Shown here in pieces: positions 6,759-14,258 of a DNA stretch of 54,155 nucleotides. The notes beneath the pieces are model-generated. The model was not told where the DNA came from. It made no database searches and worked only from the letters and a program-made list of their open reading frames with translations. Positions within the stretch are counted from its first letter, which is position 1; the number at the start of each line of letters is the position of its first letter. The translations under genes and the position numbers were made by a program. Origin of the DNA: JAQUCI01 sp964553255 (GTDB lineage: Bacteria > Bacillota_I > Bacilli_A > Erysipelotrichales > Erysipelotrichaceae); assembly GCA_964553255.1 (NCBI GenBank), contig CAZKJS010000006.1:1-54155 (forward strand). The letters are read 5' to 3'.

Positions 6759-7837
6759 ATGACACAGTTAAAATATGAACAAGTCGCAAGAATTAAAGTT
6801 TTCGGTGTAGGTGGAGCCGGTTGCAATGCCATAAACAGAATGGTTGAAGAAGGGGTACAAGGAGTTGAGTTTTTCGTAGCTAACACTGACTTACAAGTCT
6901 TAAATGTATCACCGGTTAAAAATAAGATAATCCTAGGTAAGGAGACAACTAAGGGTCTTGGTGCTGGAGCAAATCCTGAAATTGGCTATAAAGCTGCTCT
7001 TGAGAGCGAAGATGAAATTCGTGATGCCATGAAAGATGCAGATATGGTTTTTGTTACTGCTGGTCTTGGTGGCGGTACTGGAACTGGTGCGGCCCCTTTA
7101 TTTGCCAAGATTGCTAAAGAACTTGGCGCATTAACTGTTGGCATCGTCACAAAACCATTCTCATTTGAAGGTAAAAAAAGAACAACACAAGCAGTTGATG
7201 GCTTAGAACGATTAAAAGAGTATGTAGATTCATTGATAATTGTTTCAAATAATCAATTGTTAGAAGTCATTGGTAGGATTCCCTTTCTTGACGCCTTTAA
7301 AGAAGCTGATAATGTTTTAAGACAAGGTGTACAAACGATAACCGATTTAATAGCTGTTCCAGCTTTAATCAATCTTGATTTTGCTGATGTAAGAACAATA
7401 ATGGAGGGACAAGGTACGGCTTTGATTGGTATTGGTATGGCAGAGGGCGATAAAAAATCACAAGAAGCTGCTCAAAAAGCGATTCAATCACCACTTTTAG
7501 AAGCACAGATCAAAGGTGCTCGAAATGCAATTGTCAATGTAACCGGTGGTAATTCTATTACCGCTTATGATGCTAATGATGCTGTGGAGTTTATTCGTGA
7601 AGCAGCTGGTGGTGATNNNNNNNNNNTGTCTTTGGTATAGCTATCAACGAGAAATTGGGTGATGCGATCATTGTGAATGTCATCGCTACTGGTTTTGATA
7701 TACCGAAACAAAAAACAATTGTTACAAGCAAACCTATTAATACACAAGCGGTTAATACTGAAACACTTAAAGATGGTCATATTGAGGAAGAGATCAGTGC
7801 TGATGAAATACCAAGTTTCTTTAAGTTTAGAGGATAA
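6759..7837 (+). CDS. ftsZ: Cell division protein FtsZ (interrupted by an assembly gap)
   Basis: This tubulin homologue polymerises into the division ring. It has the N-terminal VGGAGCNAINRM, the T4 GTP-binding loop GGGTGTGAAP and the T7 synergy region with DAFKEADNVLRQGVQ. The C-terminal conserved tail is EIPSFFKFRG, which binds FtsA or SepF. A run of ten N at 7617-7626 breaks the frame. Upstream reads ...EAAGGD and downstream reads VFGIAINEKLGDAIIVNVIATGF, which are continuous in the family. Eight missing bases would restore the frame, so ten N is a placeholder and not a real frameshift. AAAGGAA precedes the ATG. It is co-transcribed with ftsA. Confidence 0.96.
7617..7626. other. Assembly gap (10 N) inside ftsZ
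   Basis: Ten undetermined bases. The FtsZ frame on either side requires a length of 3n+2 here (8 fits the family alignment), so the N count is not literal. Confidence 0.97.
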
Positions 7838-7859
7838 AGGCATGATGAATGCCTTTTTT
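7836..7859 (+). terminator. Terminator after ftsZ
   Basis: The arms AAAGGCAT and ATGCCTTT enclose the loop GATGA and run into a T-tract. It overlaps the ftsZ stop codon. Confidence 0.85.
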
Positions 7860-7905
7860 ATTTGTTATAAAATTAAATCAATAATTAATTATATTAATTA
7901 TGTAA

Positions 7906-7934
7906 TTGACAATATTAATAACTGATTATATAAT
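7906..7934 (+). promoter_or_regulatory. Perfect-consensus sigma-A promoter of the DUF2089/SHOCT-like operon
   Basis: TTGACA at 7906-7911, a 17-base spacer and TATAAT at 7929-7934 match the full consensus. The upstream flank (7870-7905) is almost pure A/T with repeated TTAATTA and could act as an UP element. It is the strongest promoter in the window. Confidence 0.85.
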
Positions 7935-7951
7935 ATCAACGAGGTACGATG

Positions 7952-8230
7952 ATGAAAAGAAAAATTAAGGTATACATAAAGACTGCAGATCACAATATCA
8001 ATTTACCCAAAATTTCTTTATCAACGGCAGGCTTTTTAGCTAAAATGGCGCTTAAGTTCTCACAAAACAACAATTTTTCTGATGATAATGTAAAAGCGCT
8101 TGTTGTTCAGAATCAAAAATATTTTCAAGAATTAATTAAAGTGACTATTGATATGTTGAATGACATGGATCCTTTTATCTTAGTAGATGTAAAAAGCCAA
8201 ACTGAACGTATTTATATTGAGGTACTATAA
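7952..8230 (+). CDS. Small protein resembling the C-terminal domain of the SHOCT-like protein two genes downstream
   Basis: This is a 92-residue protein from ATG 7952. The tandem ATG at 7949 is too close to the GAGGT site at 7941-7945. It is not a named family to me. Its start (RKIKVYIKTADHNINLPKISLSTAGFLAKMALKF) and end (PFILVDVKSQTERIYIEVL) follow the same pattern as residues 47-129 of the product at 8608-8997. In that protein the matching parts are MLRVLVKAIDGDIVRVNIPVVLI and GEIVSVEAANGDTIKIFIE. It is thus probably a stand-alone copy of that domain. First gene of a three-gene operon, it ends 9 bases before the DUF2089 gene. Confidence 0.7.
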   Translation: MKRKIKVYIKTADHNINLPKISLSTAGFLAKMALKFSQNNNFSDDNVKALVVQNQKYFQELIKVTIDMLNDMDPFILVDVKSQTERIYIEVL

Positions 8231-8239
8231 GGAGGTACT

Positions 8240-8605
8240 ATGGCCAATGAAGTAATCGGCATTTGTCCGGTATGTCATGGACAATTGTTTGCGACAAAGC
8301 TTACTTGTGGTAATTGTCACACGGAGATTAGTGGTGAGTTTGCATTATCTAAGTTTAGTTATTTAACGCGAGATGAACTTAGATTTGTTGAGAATTTCGT
8401 TATCTTGCGAGGTAACATTAAAGACATGGAAAAAGAAATGGGTATATCTTACCCAACAGTCAAGAAATATTTAGATAACATTATTCTCAAACTGGGATAT
8501 AGTTTATCATCAAAAAACGAACTTGATAGTGAAGAAGTTTTAAGAAAGATAAAAGACAAGGAAATTTCAGTTGATGAAGCAATTGAACTTTTGAAAGGGA
8601 AATAA
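8240..8605 (+). CDS. DUF2089 family protein: zinc ribbon plus helix-turn-helix
   Basis: The 121-residue product starts with a zinc ribbon (C9-P-V-C12 and C23-G-N-C26). Residues 42-85 resemble a sigma-70 region 4/HTH unit (LTRDELRFVENFVILRGNIKDMEKEMGISYPTVKKYLDNI). Its C-terminal tail (ISVDEAIELLKGK) resembles the short SHOCT-like helical hairpin at the start of the next protein. DUF2089 proteins are inferred transcription regulators and have little experimental description. An AAGGAGG site lies 7 bases before the ATG. It ends 2 bases before the next gene. Probably it regulates its own operon (inference). Confidence 0.85.
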   Translation: MANEVIGICPVCHGQLFATKLTCGNCHTEISGEFALSKFSYLTRDELRFVENFVILRGNIKDMEKEMGISYPTVKKYLDNIILKLGYSLSSKNELDSEEVLRKIKDKEISVDEAIELLKGK

Positions 8606-8607
8606 AA

Positions 8608-8997
8608 ATGAGTAAGATAAATGAGATATTAAAGATGGTAAAAGATGAGATTATCTCAATAGAGGAAGCAGAGAAATTAATCAATGCACTTGAAGAAAAA
8701 CCACTTATAGCTACTAAAAATGAATTAATTGATTCTGATTACCAACAAAGAATGCTTAGAGTTTTAGTTAAGGCGATTGATGGTGATATTGTTAGAGTGA
8801 ACATTCCGGTAGTATTGATCTTAGCTGGAATTGATATCGCTCATAAATTTAATAACTTGAAGTTTAATGATCACAACTTTGATATGGGTCAGATTGATTT
8901 TGAATTGATAAAGCAATGTATCCAATCAAAGATGATGGGTGAGATCGTTAGTGTTGAGGCTGCTAATGGTGATACGATAAAAATTTTCATTGAATAG
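8608..8997 (+). CDS. SHOCT-like N-terminal domain protein
   Basis: This 129-residue protein begins with a SHOCT-like/YvlB-N helical hairpin (INEILKMVKDEIISIEEAEKLINALEE). A conserved C-terminal domain follows, with strands MLRVLVKAIDGDIVRVNIPVVLILAG and EIVSVEAANGDTIKIFIE. Proteins of this layout often accompany DUF2089 regulators in Bacillota. Their role is unknown, though related YvlB-type proteins are linked to envelope stress. Residues 1-30 match the C-terminal tail of DUF2089 encoded just upstream, hinting that the two interact through like domains (inference). Confidence 0.8.
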   Translation: MSKINEILKMVKDEIISIEEAEKLINALEEKPLIATKNELIDSDYQQRMLRVLVKAIDGDIVRVNIPVVLILAGIDIAHKFNNLKFNDHNFDMGQIDFELIKQCIQSKMMGEIVSVEAANGDTIKIFIE

Positions 8998-9015
8998 GCG
9001 AAAGCCTATTTTTTT
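8993..9015 (+). terminator. Terminator of the DUF2089 operon
   Basis: The arms AATAGGC and GCCTATT enclose a GAAA loop, with a seven-T run. It overlaps the stop codon. Confidence 0.85.
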
Positions 9016-9067
9016 ACGTTTTTAACTGTAATATCATGCTATAATCATTTTAGTTGAGGTCAAATTA

Positions 9068-10009
9068 ATGGATAAATTATCAATCATCGTACCTTGTTAT
9101 AACGAACAAGAAGCATTGCCTTATTTTTATCAAGCTATAATTGAAATTGCTAAGAAAATGAGTAATGTAAGTTTTGAATTTTTATTTATCAATGATGGTT
9201 CAAAGGATGAAACCTTAAGGGTATTAAAAGAACTTGATCAAAAAGATGAAAGAGTTCGCTATATTTCGTTTTCACGTAACTTTGGTAAAGAAGCGGCCAT
9301 GTATGCGGGATTAAAACATGCGACTGGCGACTTTATAGCTGTGATGGATGCGGATCTTCAAGACCCTCCTGAGTTGCTATTTGAAATGTATGATTGTTTG
9401 AAAAATGAAGATTATGATTGTGTTGCGACTAAACGCAGTACGAGAAAAGGCGAACCCAAGATTAGATCTTTTTTTGCGCGTTGTTTCTATTGGTTGATCA
9501 ACAAGATATCAAAAACTGATATCGTTGATGGTGCTCGTGATTATCGCTTGATGAATCGTAATATGGTTAATGCGATTCTAAAGATGAGTGAATATAATCG
9601 ATTCTCCAAAGGAATATTTGGATGGGTTGGTTTTAAGACTAAATGGTTGTCTTATGAGAACATAGAAAGAGTAGCTGGTAATACTAAATGGTCATTTTGG
9701 AATCTTTTGACTTATTCATTTGAAGGTATTATCGCATTTTCAACTGCACCTTTGGCTATTGCTTCGTTGTTTGGGGTTTTGTTTTGCTTTATTGCATTTT
9801 TGGGCATAATAGTAATCTTTGTTCGCCATTTTATGGGTGTTGAAAGCGCGTTTGGATGGGCTAGTACGATTTCTATCATCTTATTTGTTGGTGGGATTCA
9901 GTTGTTTACTATTGGCATTCTGGGTCAATATATGGCAAAAACATATTTGGAAACTAAAAGAAGACCAATTTATTTAATTAGAGAAAGTGATGGCGAATTG
10001 AATGATTAA
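9068..10009 (+). CDS. Family 2 glycosyltransferase, polyprenyl-phosphate type
   Basis: Residues 1-225 form a GT-A fold of the DPM1/GtrB type: IIVPCYNEQEALP at the N-terminus, INDGSKDET, and the metal-binding MDADLQDPPE. Two long hydrophobic helices follow (about 230-300) and anchor it in the membrane, as in GtrB/YkcC-like enzymes. The likely reaction is transfer of a sugar from a nucleotide sugar to undecaprenyl phosphate for later use outside the cell. The sugar is unknown. Its end overlaps the next gene by 8 bases. TTGAGGT lies before the ATG. Confidence 0.9.
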   Translation: MDKLSIIVPCYNEQEALPYFYQAIIEIAKKMSNVSFEFLFINDGSKDETLRVLKELDQKDERVRYISFSRNFGKEAAMYAGLKHATGDFIAVMDADLQDPPELLFEMYDCLKNEDYDCVATKRSTRKGEPKIRSFFARCFYWLINKISKTDIVDGARDYRLMNRNMVNAILKMSEYNRFSKGIFGWVGFKTKWLSYENIERVAGNTKWSFWNLLTYSFEGIIAFSTAPLAIASLFGVLFCFIAFLGIIVIFVRHFMGVESAFGWASTISIILFVGGIQLFTIGILGQYMAKTYLETKRRPIYLIRESDGELND

Positions 10010-10823
10010 AGTATTTATTACTGATGTAGATGGAACGCTTTATGATCACAAGCAGATGGAAATACCTAAAGCTAATATTGAAGCAATCAAGTTATTGCAA
10101 GAAAAAGGTGTCATTATTGTTATTGCTACTGCTCGCACATATGCAAGTTCACAAATTATCGTAAAAGAACTTGATATGGAAAATAAACCTGGGTATTTAA
10201 TAGCTAGTAATGGTGGCAGTATCTATGATACTAAAGATAAGAGCTTAATATATGAAAAACCGATACCGATGAGTTTACTATATGAACTATACAAGTATGG
10301 TTTAAATAATGATCTACATTTTAATGTTGAACAAGACGAATATGTGGTAACTAATGGTTATGATCCAGGAATTGCGATTGATAATTTAATTGTTGGTGTC
10401 AATTTTATGTTGACTAGTCCACTTAATGATTATTGGGCGAAAGTTACTCATGAACCATATAAAGTAAGCTTTACCCAACGTAAAGAACTAATAGATGAAC
10501 ATTATCTTAAAGTGGATAAGCTTTTTGGTGATCGACTTTATATTTGTCATGCTGGTGATAACTTTATTGATATTGTACTCAAAGATGTTAATAAATCAAC
10601 CGCGGTGGCTCATCTTTTAAAGAAGCTTGGTTATGATTTTAAGGATGTTGCTGCAATAGGTGATGGTGATAATGATAGTTGGCTTTTAGCTAGAGCAGAA
10701 TTTAGTGCTGCTATGGCAAATGGAACCGCACTCGCAAAGTCTTCAGCTAAAGTTTTGGTTGGTAGTTGTGCAGATGGCGGACTTAGTGAGTTTGTAGAAT
10801 TTTTATTGAAATCAGAAGAATGA
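10002..10823 (+). CDS. HAD superfamily phosphatase, Cof type
   Basis: The 273-residue product has HAD motif I near the start (FITDVDGTLYD, nucleophile first Asp). Motif II is in IATARTY and motif IV is GDGDNDSWLL near the C-terminus. A large type-C2 cap lies between them. Cof-type proteins hydrolyse sugar phosphates, FMN or PLP, and the substrate cannot be told. Translation is probably coupled to the glycosyltransferase, because the ATG lies inside its last codons. Confidence 0.9.
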   Translation: MIKVFITDVDGTLYDHKQMEIPKANIEAIKLLQEKGVIIVIATARTYASSQIIVKELDMENKPGYLIASNGGSIYDTKDKSLIYEKPIPMSLLYELYKYGLNNDLHFNVEQDEYVVTNGYDPGIAIDNLIVGVNFMLTSPLNDYWAKVTHEPYKVSFTQRKELIDEHYLKVDKLFGDRLYICHAGDNFIDIVLKDVNKSTAVAHLLKKLGYDFKDVAAIGDGDNDSWLLARAEFSAAMANGTALAKSSAKVLVGSCADGGLSEFVEFLLKSEE

Positions 10824-10873
10824 TCTAGGAATAAACTCTTTTATTAATAATCTTATTAGTGAAAGGAGATAAC

Positions 10874-10999
10874 ATGACAACAGCCAGTATTGTCACATAC
10901 GTGATAATTGCGGCAAGCGTTGCCGCTGTCATCAAGGTATTAAGTAGTGGTCGGGGAAAGGTAAGTATCCCTGGTATAACTATTCAATGGTCGAAGTAG
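10874..10999 (+). CDS. Small membrane peptide (41 aa)
   Basis: ATG 10874 follows GAAAGGAGAT at 10861-10870, one of the better ribosome sites in the window. The peptide has a hydrophobic N-terminal half (residues 5-22, Ala/Val/Ile-rich) and a basic linker GRGK. It ends in a short strand-like segment (VSIPGITIQWSK). No family is recognised. It lies alone between the HAD phosphatase and radC and is followed by its own hairpin. Peptides with this layout include small membrane regulators and toxins, but nothing here decides between them. Confidence 0.6.
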   Translation: MTTASIVTYVIIAASVAAVIKVLSSGRGKVSIPGITIQWSK

Positions 11000-11003
11000 T
11001 ATG

Positions 11004-11030
11004 ATAGATCCACAATGTGGGTCTATTATC
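11004..11030 (+). terminator. Hairpin after the 41-aa gene
   Basis: A 10-bp stem ATAGATCCAC/GTGGGTCTAT (one G-T pair) with loop AAT, followed by a weak T-rich stretch. It could be an attenuator or weak terminator ahead of radC. Confidence 0.55.
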
Positions 11031-11055
11031 TTGTATAAATGAAAGGAATTGGATA

Positions 11056-11724
11056 ATGAAGGTTCATGAAATACCATTAACTGAAAGACCAAGAGAAAGA
11101 GCAATAAAAAATGGTTTAGGTCACTTACATGATCGTGAACTGTTAGCTATTTTAATAAGACATGGTTATCAAGGAGTTAGTGCTTTACAGGTTGCTGATC
11201 AATTGCTTAATCAACATGGTCTAAAGGATTTACCACTATTATCATTGAATCAACTAATTAAGATCAAAGGAATTAAGAAGATAAAAGCGGTTGAGCTGAT
11301 GGCAAGCTTTGAACTGAATAAAAGGATCATGGCTAAACAGACTTTAGCTACAGATGTTATCAATAATCCACAAAGTTTGATTGATTGGCTTCAAATTCAG
11401 GTTGGTTTTATGCAACAAGAGCATTTTATCGTTATTTTTTTAAATACTAAAAATCATATTATAACTCATAAAACACTTTTTATTGGTAGCCTTGATGTTA
11501 GTGTAGCCCATCCACGTGAGATATTTAAAGAAGCAGTGGCGTGTAGTGCAGCTAAGATAATCGTTGCTCATAATCATCCTAGTGGTGATGTAACACCAAG
11601 CGATAAAGATATAAGTTTGACTAAACTGCTTAGTAATGCTGGTAAAATGATGGGCATACCTTTGATCGATCATTTAATCATCAGTAAGCATAGTTACTTT
11701 AGTATCTTACATGATATAAAATAA
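11056..11724 (+). CDS. radC: RadC-like JAMM/MPN domain protein
   Basis: This 222-residue protein has a helix-hairpin-helix-like N-terminal part (LLAILIRHGYQG, LIKIKGIKKIKAVEL). The C-terminal JAMM metal site reads VAHNHPSGDVTPSDKD, the complete His-x-His-x(n)-Ser-x2-Asp pattern. The family was named for a repair phenotype that later work did not support, and its function is unclear. An in-frame ATG at 11017 lies inside the preceding hairpin. ATG 11056, with AAAGGAATT upstream and the conserved MKVHEIPLTERPRE start, is preferred. In Bacillus radC precedes mreBCD. Here mreC follows directly. Confidence 0.92.
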   Translation: MKVHEIPLTERPRERAIKNGLGHLHDRELLAILIRHGYQGVSALQVADQLLNQHGLKDLPLLSLNQLIKIKGIKKIKAVELMASFELNKRIMAKQTLATDVINNPQSLIDWLQIQVGFMQQEHFIVIFLNTKNHIITHKTLFIGSLDVSVAHPREIFKEAVACSAAKIIVAHNHPSGDVTPSDKDISLTKLLSNAGKMMGIPLIDHLIISKHSYFSILHDIK

Positions 11725-11775
11725 AAGGTTTGTTAAAAAGGCTAAATGTATCTATAATATATTTGGTGATAAAAT

Positions 11776-12624
11776 TTGAAGTTCAAAGGATTTCGTAAAA
11801 TATTAATATATCTTGTTGTGATTTTAACAACGTTAACCATGGGGATGGTTATCATTCGTAGAACACATGTATTGGATGATATCGATACCAAATTATTCTC
11901 TTTTTTTTCGTCGGCAAAATATACTTTGATCGATCGTCCATTTCAAACCCTTTTCGGATGGGTTGATGATTATACTGAGTTTTATAAATTACGGGAAGAG
12001 AATGACTTGTTAAGAAGAGATATTGATAGTTTGAACCTCTATAAAGCACAATTAATGGAAGCTAATCGCGAGATTGATGAGCTTAAAGATATATTAAATT
12101 TAAAAATGTCATTATCACGATACGAACTGATCAATGCGACGGTTATTGGAAGAGATGTTTCTGGGTGGAATGATATGATAATGATCAATGTCGGTACTAA
12201 TGATGGTATTGATGAAAACTATGCGGTTATTACTACTGGGGGCTTGATAGGTCGTATTAGCAAAGCTAATCAAAACAGTTCGATAGTAAAGCTTGTTACT
12301 GTTGAGGATGGATCAAATAAAGTAAGTGTAAAGATACAGATAAGTGCTAATACCACTGCTGAAGCGTATTTAGAATCATATGATAGTACCAAGCATGCTT
12401 TTGTCTTGAAACTGTTAAGTACAGGCTATACAGTCACTCCTGGCATGACAGTAGTAACATCTGGCATGGGTGGTGTTTTCCCTTCAGGACTACTAGTAGG
12501 AACGGTTTTAGAGGTAAAAGTACTAACAAATGCGGTAGGTATGAACGTTTATGTAGTACCTTCAGCGAACTTTGATAATTTTCATTATGTGAGCGTGGTT
12601 AAGCTTATTGGGAGTCAAGAATGA
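11776..12624 (+). CDS. mreC: Rod shape-determining protein MreC
   Basis: The TTG start at 11776 is preceded by GGTGAT. The protein has one N-terminal membrane helix (residues 9-28), a coiled coil (about 65-100, EFYKLREENDLLRRDIDSL...) and the extracytoplasmic beta domain with GLIGRISKANQNSSIVKLVT and VTSGMGGVFPSGLLVGTVLEV. MreC organises the elongation machinery together with MreD, RodA and PBP2. 282 residues is normal. No mreB lies upstream, so it must be elsewhere or missing. The ATGA overlap with mreD shows translational coupling. Confidence 0.95.
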   Translation: MKFKGFRKILIYLVVILTTLTMGMVIIRRTHVLDDIDTKLFSFFSSAKYTLIDRPFQTLFGWVDDYTEFYKLREENDLLRRDIDSLNLYKAQLMEANREIDELKDILNLKMSLSRYELINATVIGRDVSGWNDMIMINVGTNDGIDENYAVITTGGLIGRISKANQNSSIVKLVTVEDGSNKVSVKIQISANTTAEAYLESYDSTKHAFVLKLLSTGYTVTPGMTVVTSGMGGVFPSGLLVGTVLEVKVLTNAVGMNVYVVPSANFDNFHYVSVVKLIGSQE

Positions 12625-13163
12625 TCTTTCAAATATTATACTTGATCATTTGTTTCAGTTTCGATTTTGCTCTTAGTATAGCTTTTCCTGTTGATTTTGC
12701 ACAGCAGGCATTAGTCTTTATACCAGCACTTGGCTTTTGTGCTATGATCTTAACTGTTAAAAAGATGTCATTGCTTGATGCCTTATTAACCAGCTTATCT
12801 TGTGGTTTTATCTATGGATTGTTTATTCCGCAGACTTTATTTCTATATCCATTGCTTTTTGCGATCGTGGTATTGATAACTAGAATTTGGTCAAGTAATC
12901 TCAATGAGTCAGTGCTAGAATTAATGATCATTTGTTTAGTGGCTATCGCACTTAAAGACTATTTTCTATATGCATATATGTATACAACTGGAGCGACTAC
13001 AATAAACATCTTATTCTGGGTTAGATCGCATCTATTTATTGCGATTGTTGGTAATGCCATATTTATATTGCTAGTCATTATTTTCTATCGTCATATTAAT
13101 AGATTGATTGTTTTGTCTGATCAACGAAAACAAAAGAAAGAACATGCTGGATATCGTAACTGA
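12621..13163 (+). CDS. mreD: Rod shape-determining protein MreD
   Basis: This is a 180-residue, very hydrophobic protein with about five membrane spans, in the expected place after mreC and overlapping it by ATGA. Sequence conservation in MreD is low. The call rests on position, size, topology and the segment LLDALLTSLSCGFIYGLFIP, which fits the family's central helix. It acts with MreC in cell-wall elongation. Confidence 0.85.
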   Translation: MIFQILYLIICFSFDFALSIAFPVDFAQQALVFIPALGFCAMILTVKKMSLLDALLTSLSCGFIYGLFIPQTLFLYPLLFAIVVLITRIWSSNLNESVLELMIICLVAIALKDYFLYAYMYTTGATTINILFWVRSHLFIAIVGNAIFILLVIIFYRHINRLIVLSDQRKQKKEHAGYRN

Positions 13164-13179
13164 TATAGCATATTACTTA

Positions 13180-13207
13180 TTTTTCTCAATTTCAATTGTG
13201 GTATAAT
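13180..13207 (+). promoter_or_regulatory. Extended -10 promoter of the TroA-like lipoprotein gene
   Basis: TGG-TATAAT (13199-13207) is an extended -10 element. The -35 TTTTTC at 13180-13185 is weak, with a 16-base spacer. Confidence 0.55.
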
Positions 13208-13230
13208 CAAAACTAAGAAAGGAGCGCATG

Positions 13231-14196
13231 ATGAAGAAAAAAATATTGATTGCTTTGATAACCTTAATGTGCGCTACTACATTAACAGCTTGTCAGGTAA
13301 AAAGCCCTAAGATATGTTATACCGTCTATCCTATACAATTTTTAGTAGAGCGTTTAGCCGGTGATAAAGTAAAAACATGTCGGATTACATCCGATGGTAA
13401 TATTCTTCGTTTTCAGATCATTGCTGATTATCAAGAGCAATTAAGTGACGCTGATCTTTTCCTTTACATGGGACAAGTTGAGCCTTTTATGCACATATAT
13501 TTATCACAGATCAAGCAAAACAAAGATATGGACATCATTAATCTTGCTGGAACTACCAGTATCTATAACTTTAAACGTTATACACAAGTACAAGTAGGTG
13601 AAAGTAAAGTATTTATAGAATCGCCATACTATGAAAGTTCGTTATTTAACTCAGTAGATACATATGATAGTGATCCATATATCTGGCTTGATCCAATCGC
13701 AATGACAAGTTTAGCAAGTCAAATTCGAGATTGGTTAGTAACTCATTATACTGAAGAGTCTGATTATTTTGAAAAACAGTATGATTTGCTTGAGGCTGAA
13801 CTTGCTCGATTAGATTCAGAATTTCAAATGTTAAGATTATCATCTTCAAATATTAAAGTTGTCACTATGACACCTAGTTTTGGTGTATGGCAAAAAAACT
13901 ATAATATTGAAGTTTATCCGATTATTATGTCTCGTTATGGGGTATTACCAACTAATGAACAGCTAAACATAATCAAAAGAAGAATAATTAATGATGATGT
14001 TAAGTATATTGCTTTAGAACCTAATTTATCAGATGACATGATCGCATTATATAACCAAATCAAAGATGAGCTAGGATTAGTTGAAATAACACTTAGTAAT
14101 TTAGCGACATTAACACCACAGCAAGTAACTGAGAAACGTAATTATATTCATATAATGTATGAGAATTTAGCACAACTTGAACTTCTTACTGATTAA
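13231..14196 (+). CDS. TroA/ZnuA-fold lipoprotein without the metal-binding histidines
   Basis: It has a lipoprotein signal with lipobox L-T-A-C (Cys22 counted from the upstream ATG at 13228). It then follows the cluster A-I metal-binding protein layout: TVYPIQFLVERLAGD, QEQLSDADLFLYMG, DPYIWLDP, a long connecting helix, VTMTPSFGVWQKNY and YIALEPNLS. In ZnuA/TroA/PsaA the ligands are His in (P)H-x-Y-E-P, His in DPHxWLDP and His in SHDAFGY. Here they are replaced by Ile/Leu, Tyr151 and Thr/Pro. No ABC ATPase or permease is adjacent. Either it binds something else or it is a pseudo-receptor. It is transcribed alone from its own promoter. The second of two adjacent ATGs has the better spacing to AAAGGAG. 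Confidence 0.75.
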   Translation: MKKKILIALITLMCATTLTACQVKSPKICYTVYPIQFLVERLAGDKVKTCRITSDGNILRFQIIADYQEQLSDADLFLYMGQVEPFMHIYLSQIKQNKDMDIINLAGTTSIYNFKRYTQVQVGESKVFIESPYYESSLFNSVDTYDSDPYIWLDPIAMTSLASQIRDWLVTHYTEESDYFEKQYDLLEAELARLDSEFQMLRLSSSNIKVVTMTPSFGVWQKNYNIEVYPIIMSRYGVLPTNEQLNIIKRRIINDDVKYIALEPNLSDDMIALYNQIKDELGLVEITLSNLATLTPQQVTEKRNYIHIMYENLAQLELLTD

Positions 14197-14217
14197 AAGC
14201 CCGCAAGGGCTTTATTA
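14196..14217 (+). terminator. Terminator after the TroA-like gene
   Basis: The arms AAAGCCC and GGGCTTT enclose a GCAA tetraloop. The T-tract is short (TTTATT). It overlaps the stop codon. Confidence 0.7.
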
Positions 14218-14258
14218 AATTTAGGTTGGTATGTGTTACAATAATAACGAGGTATGGT

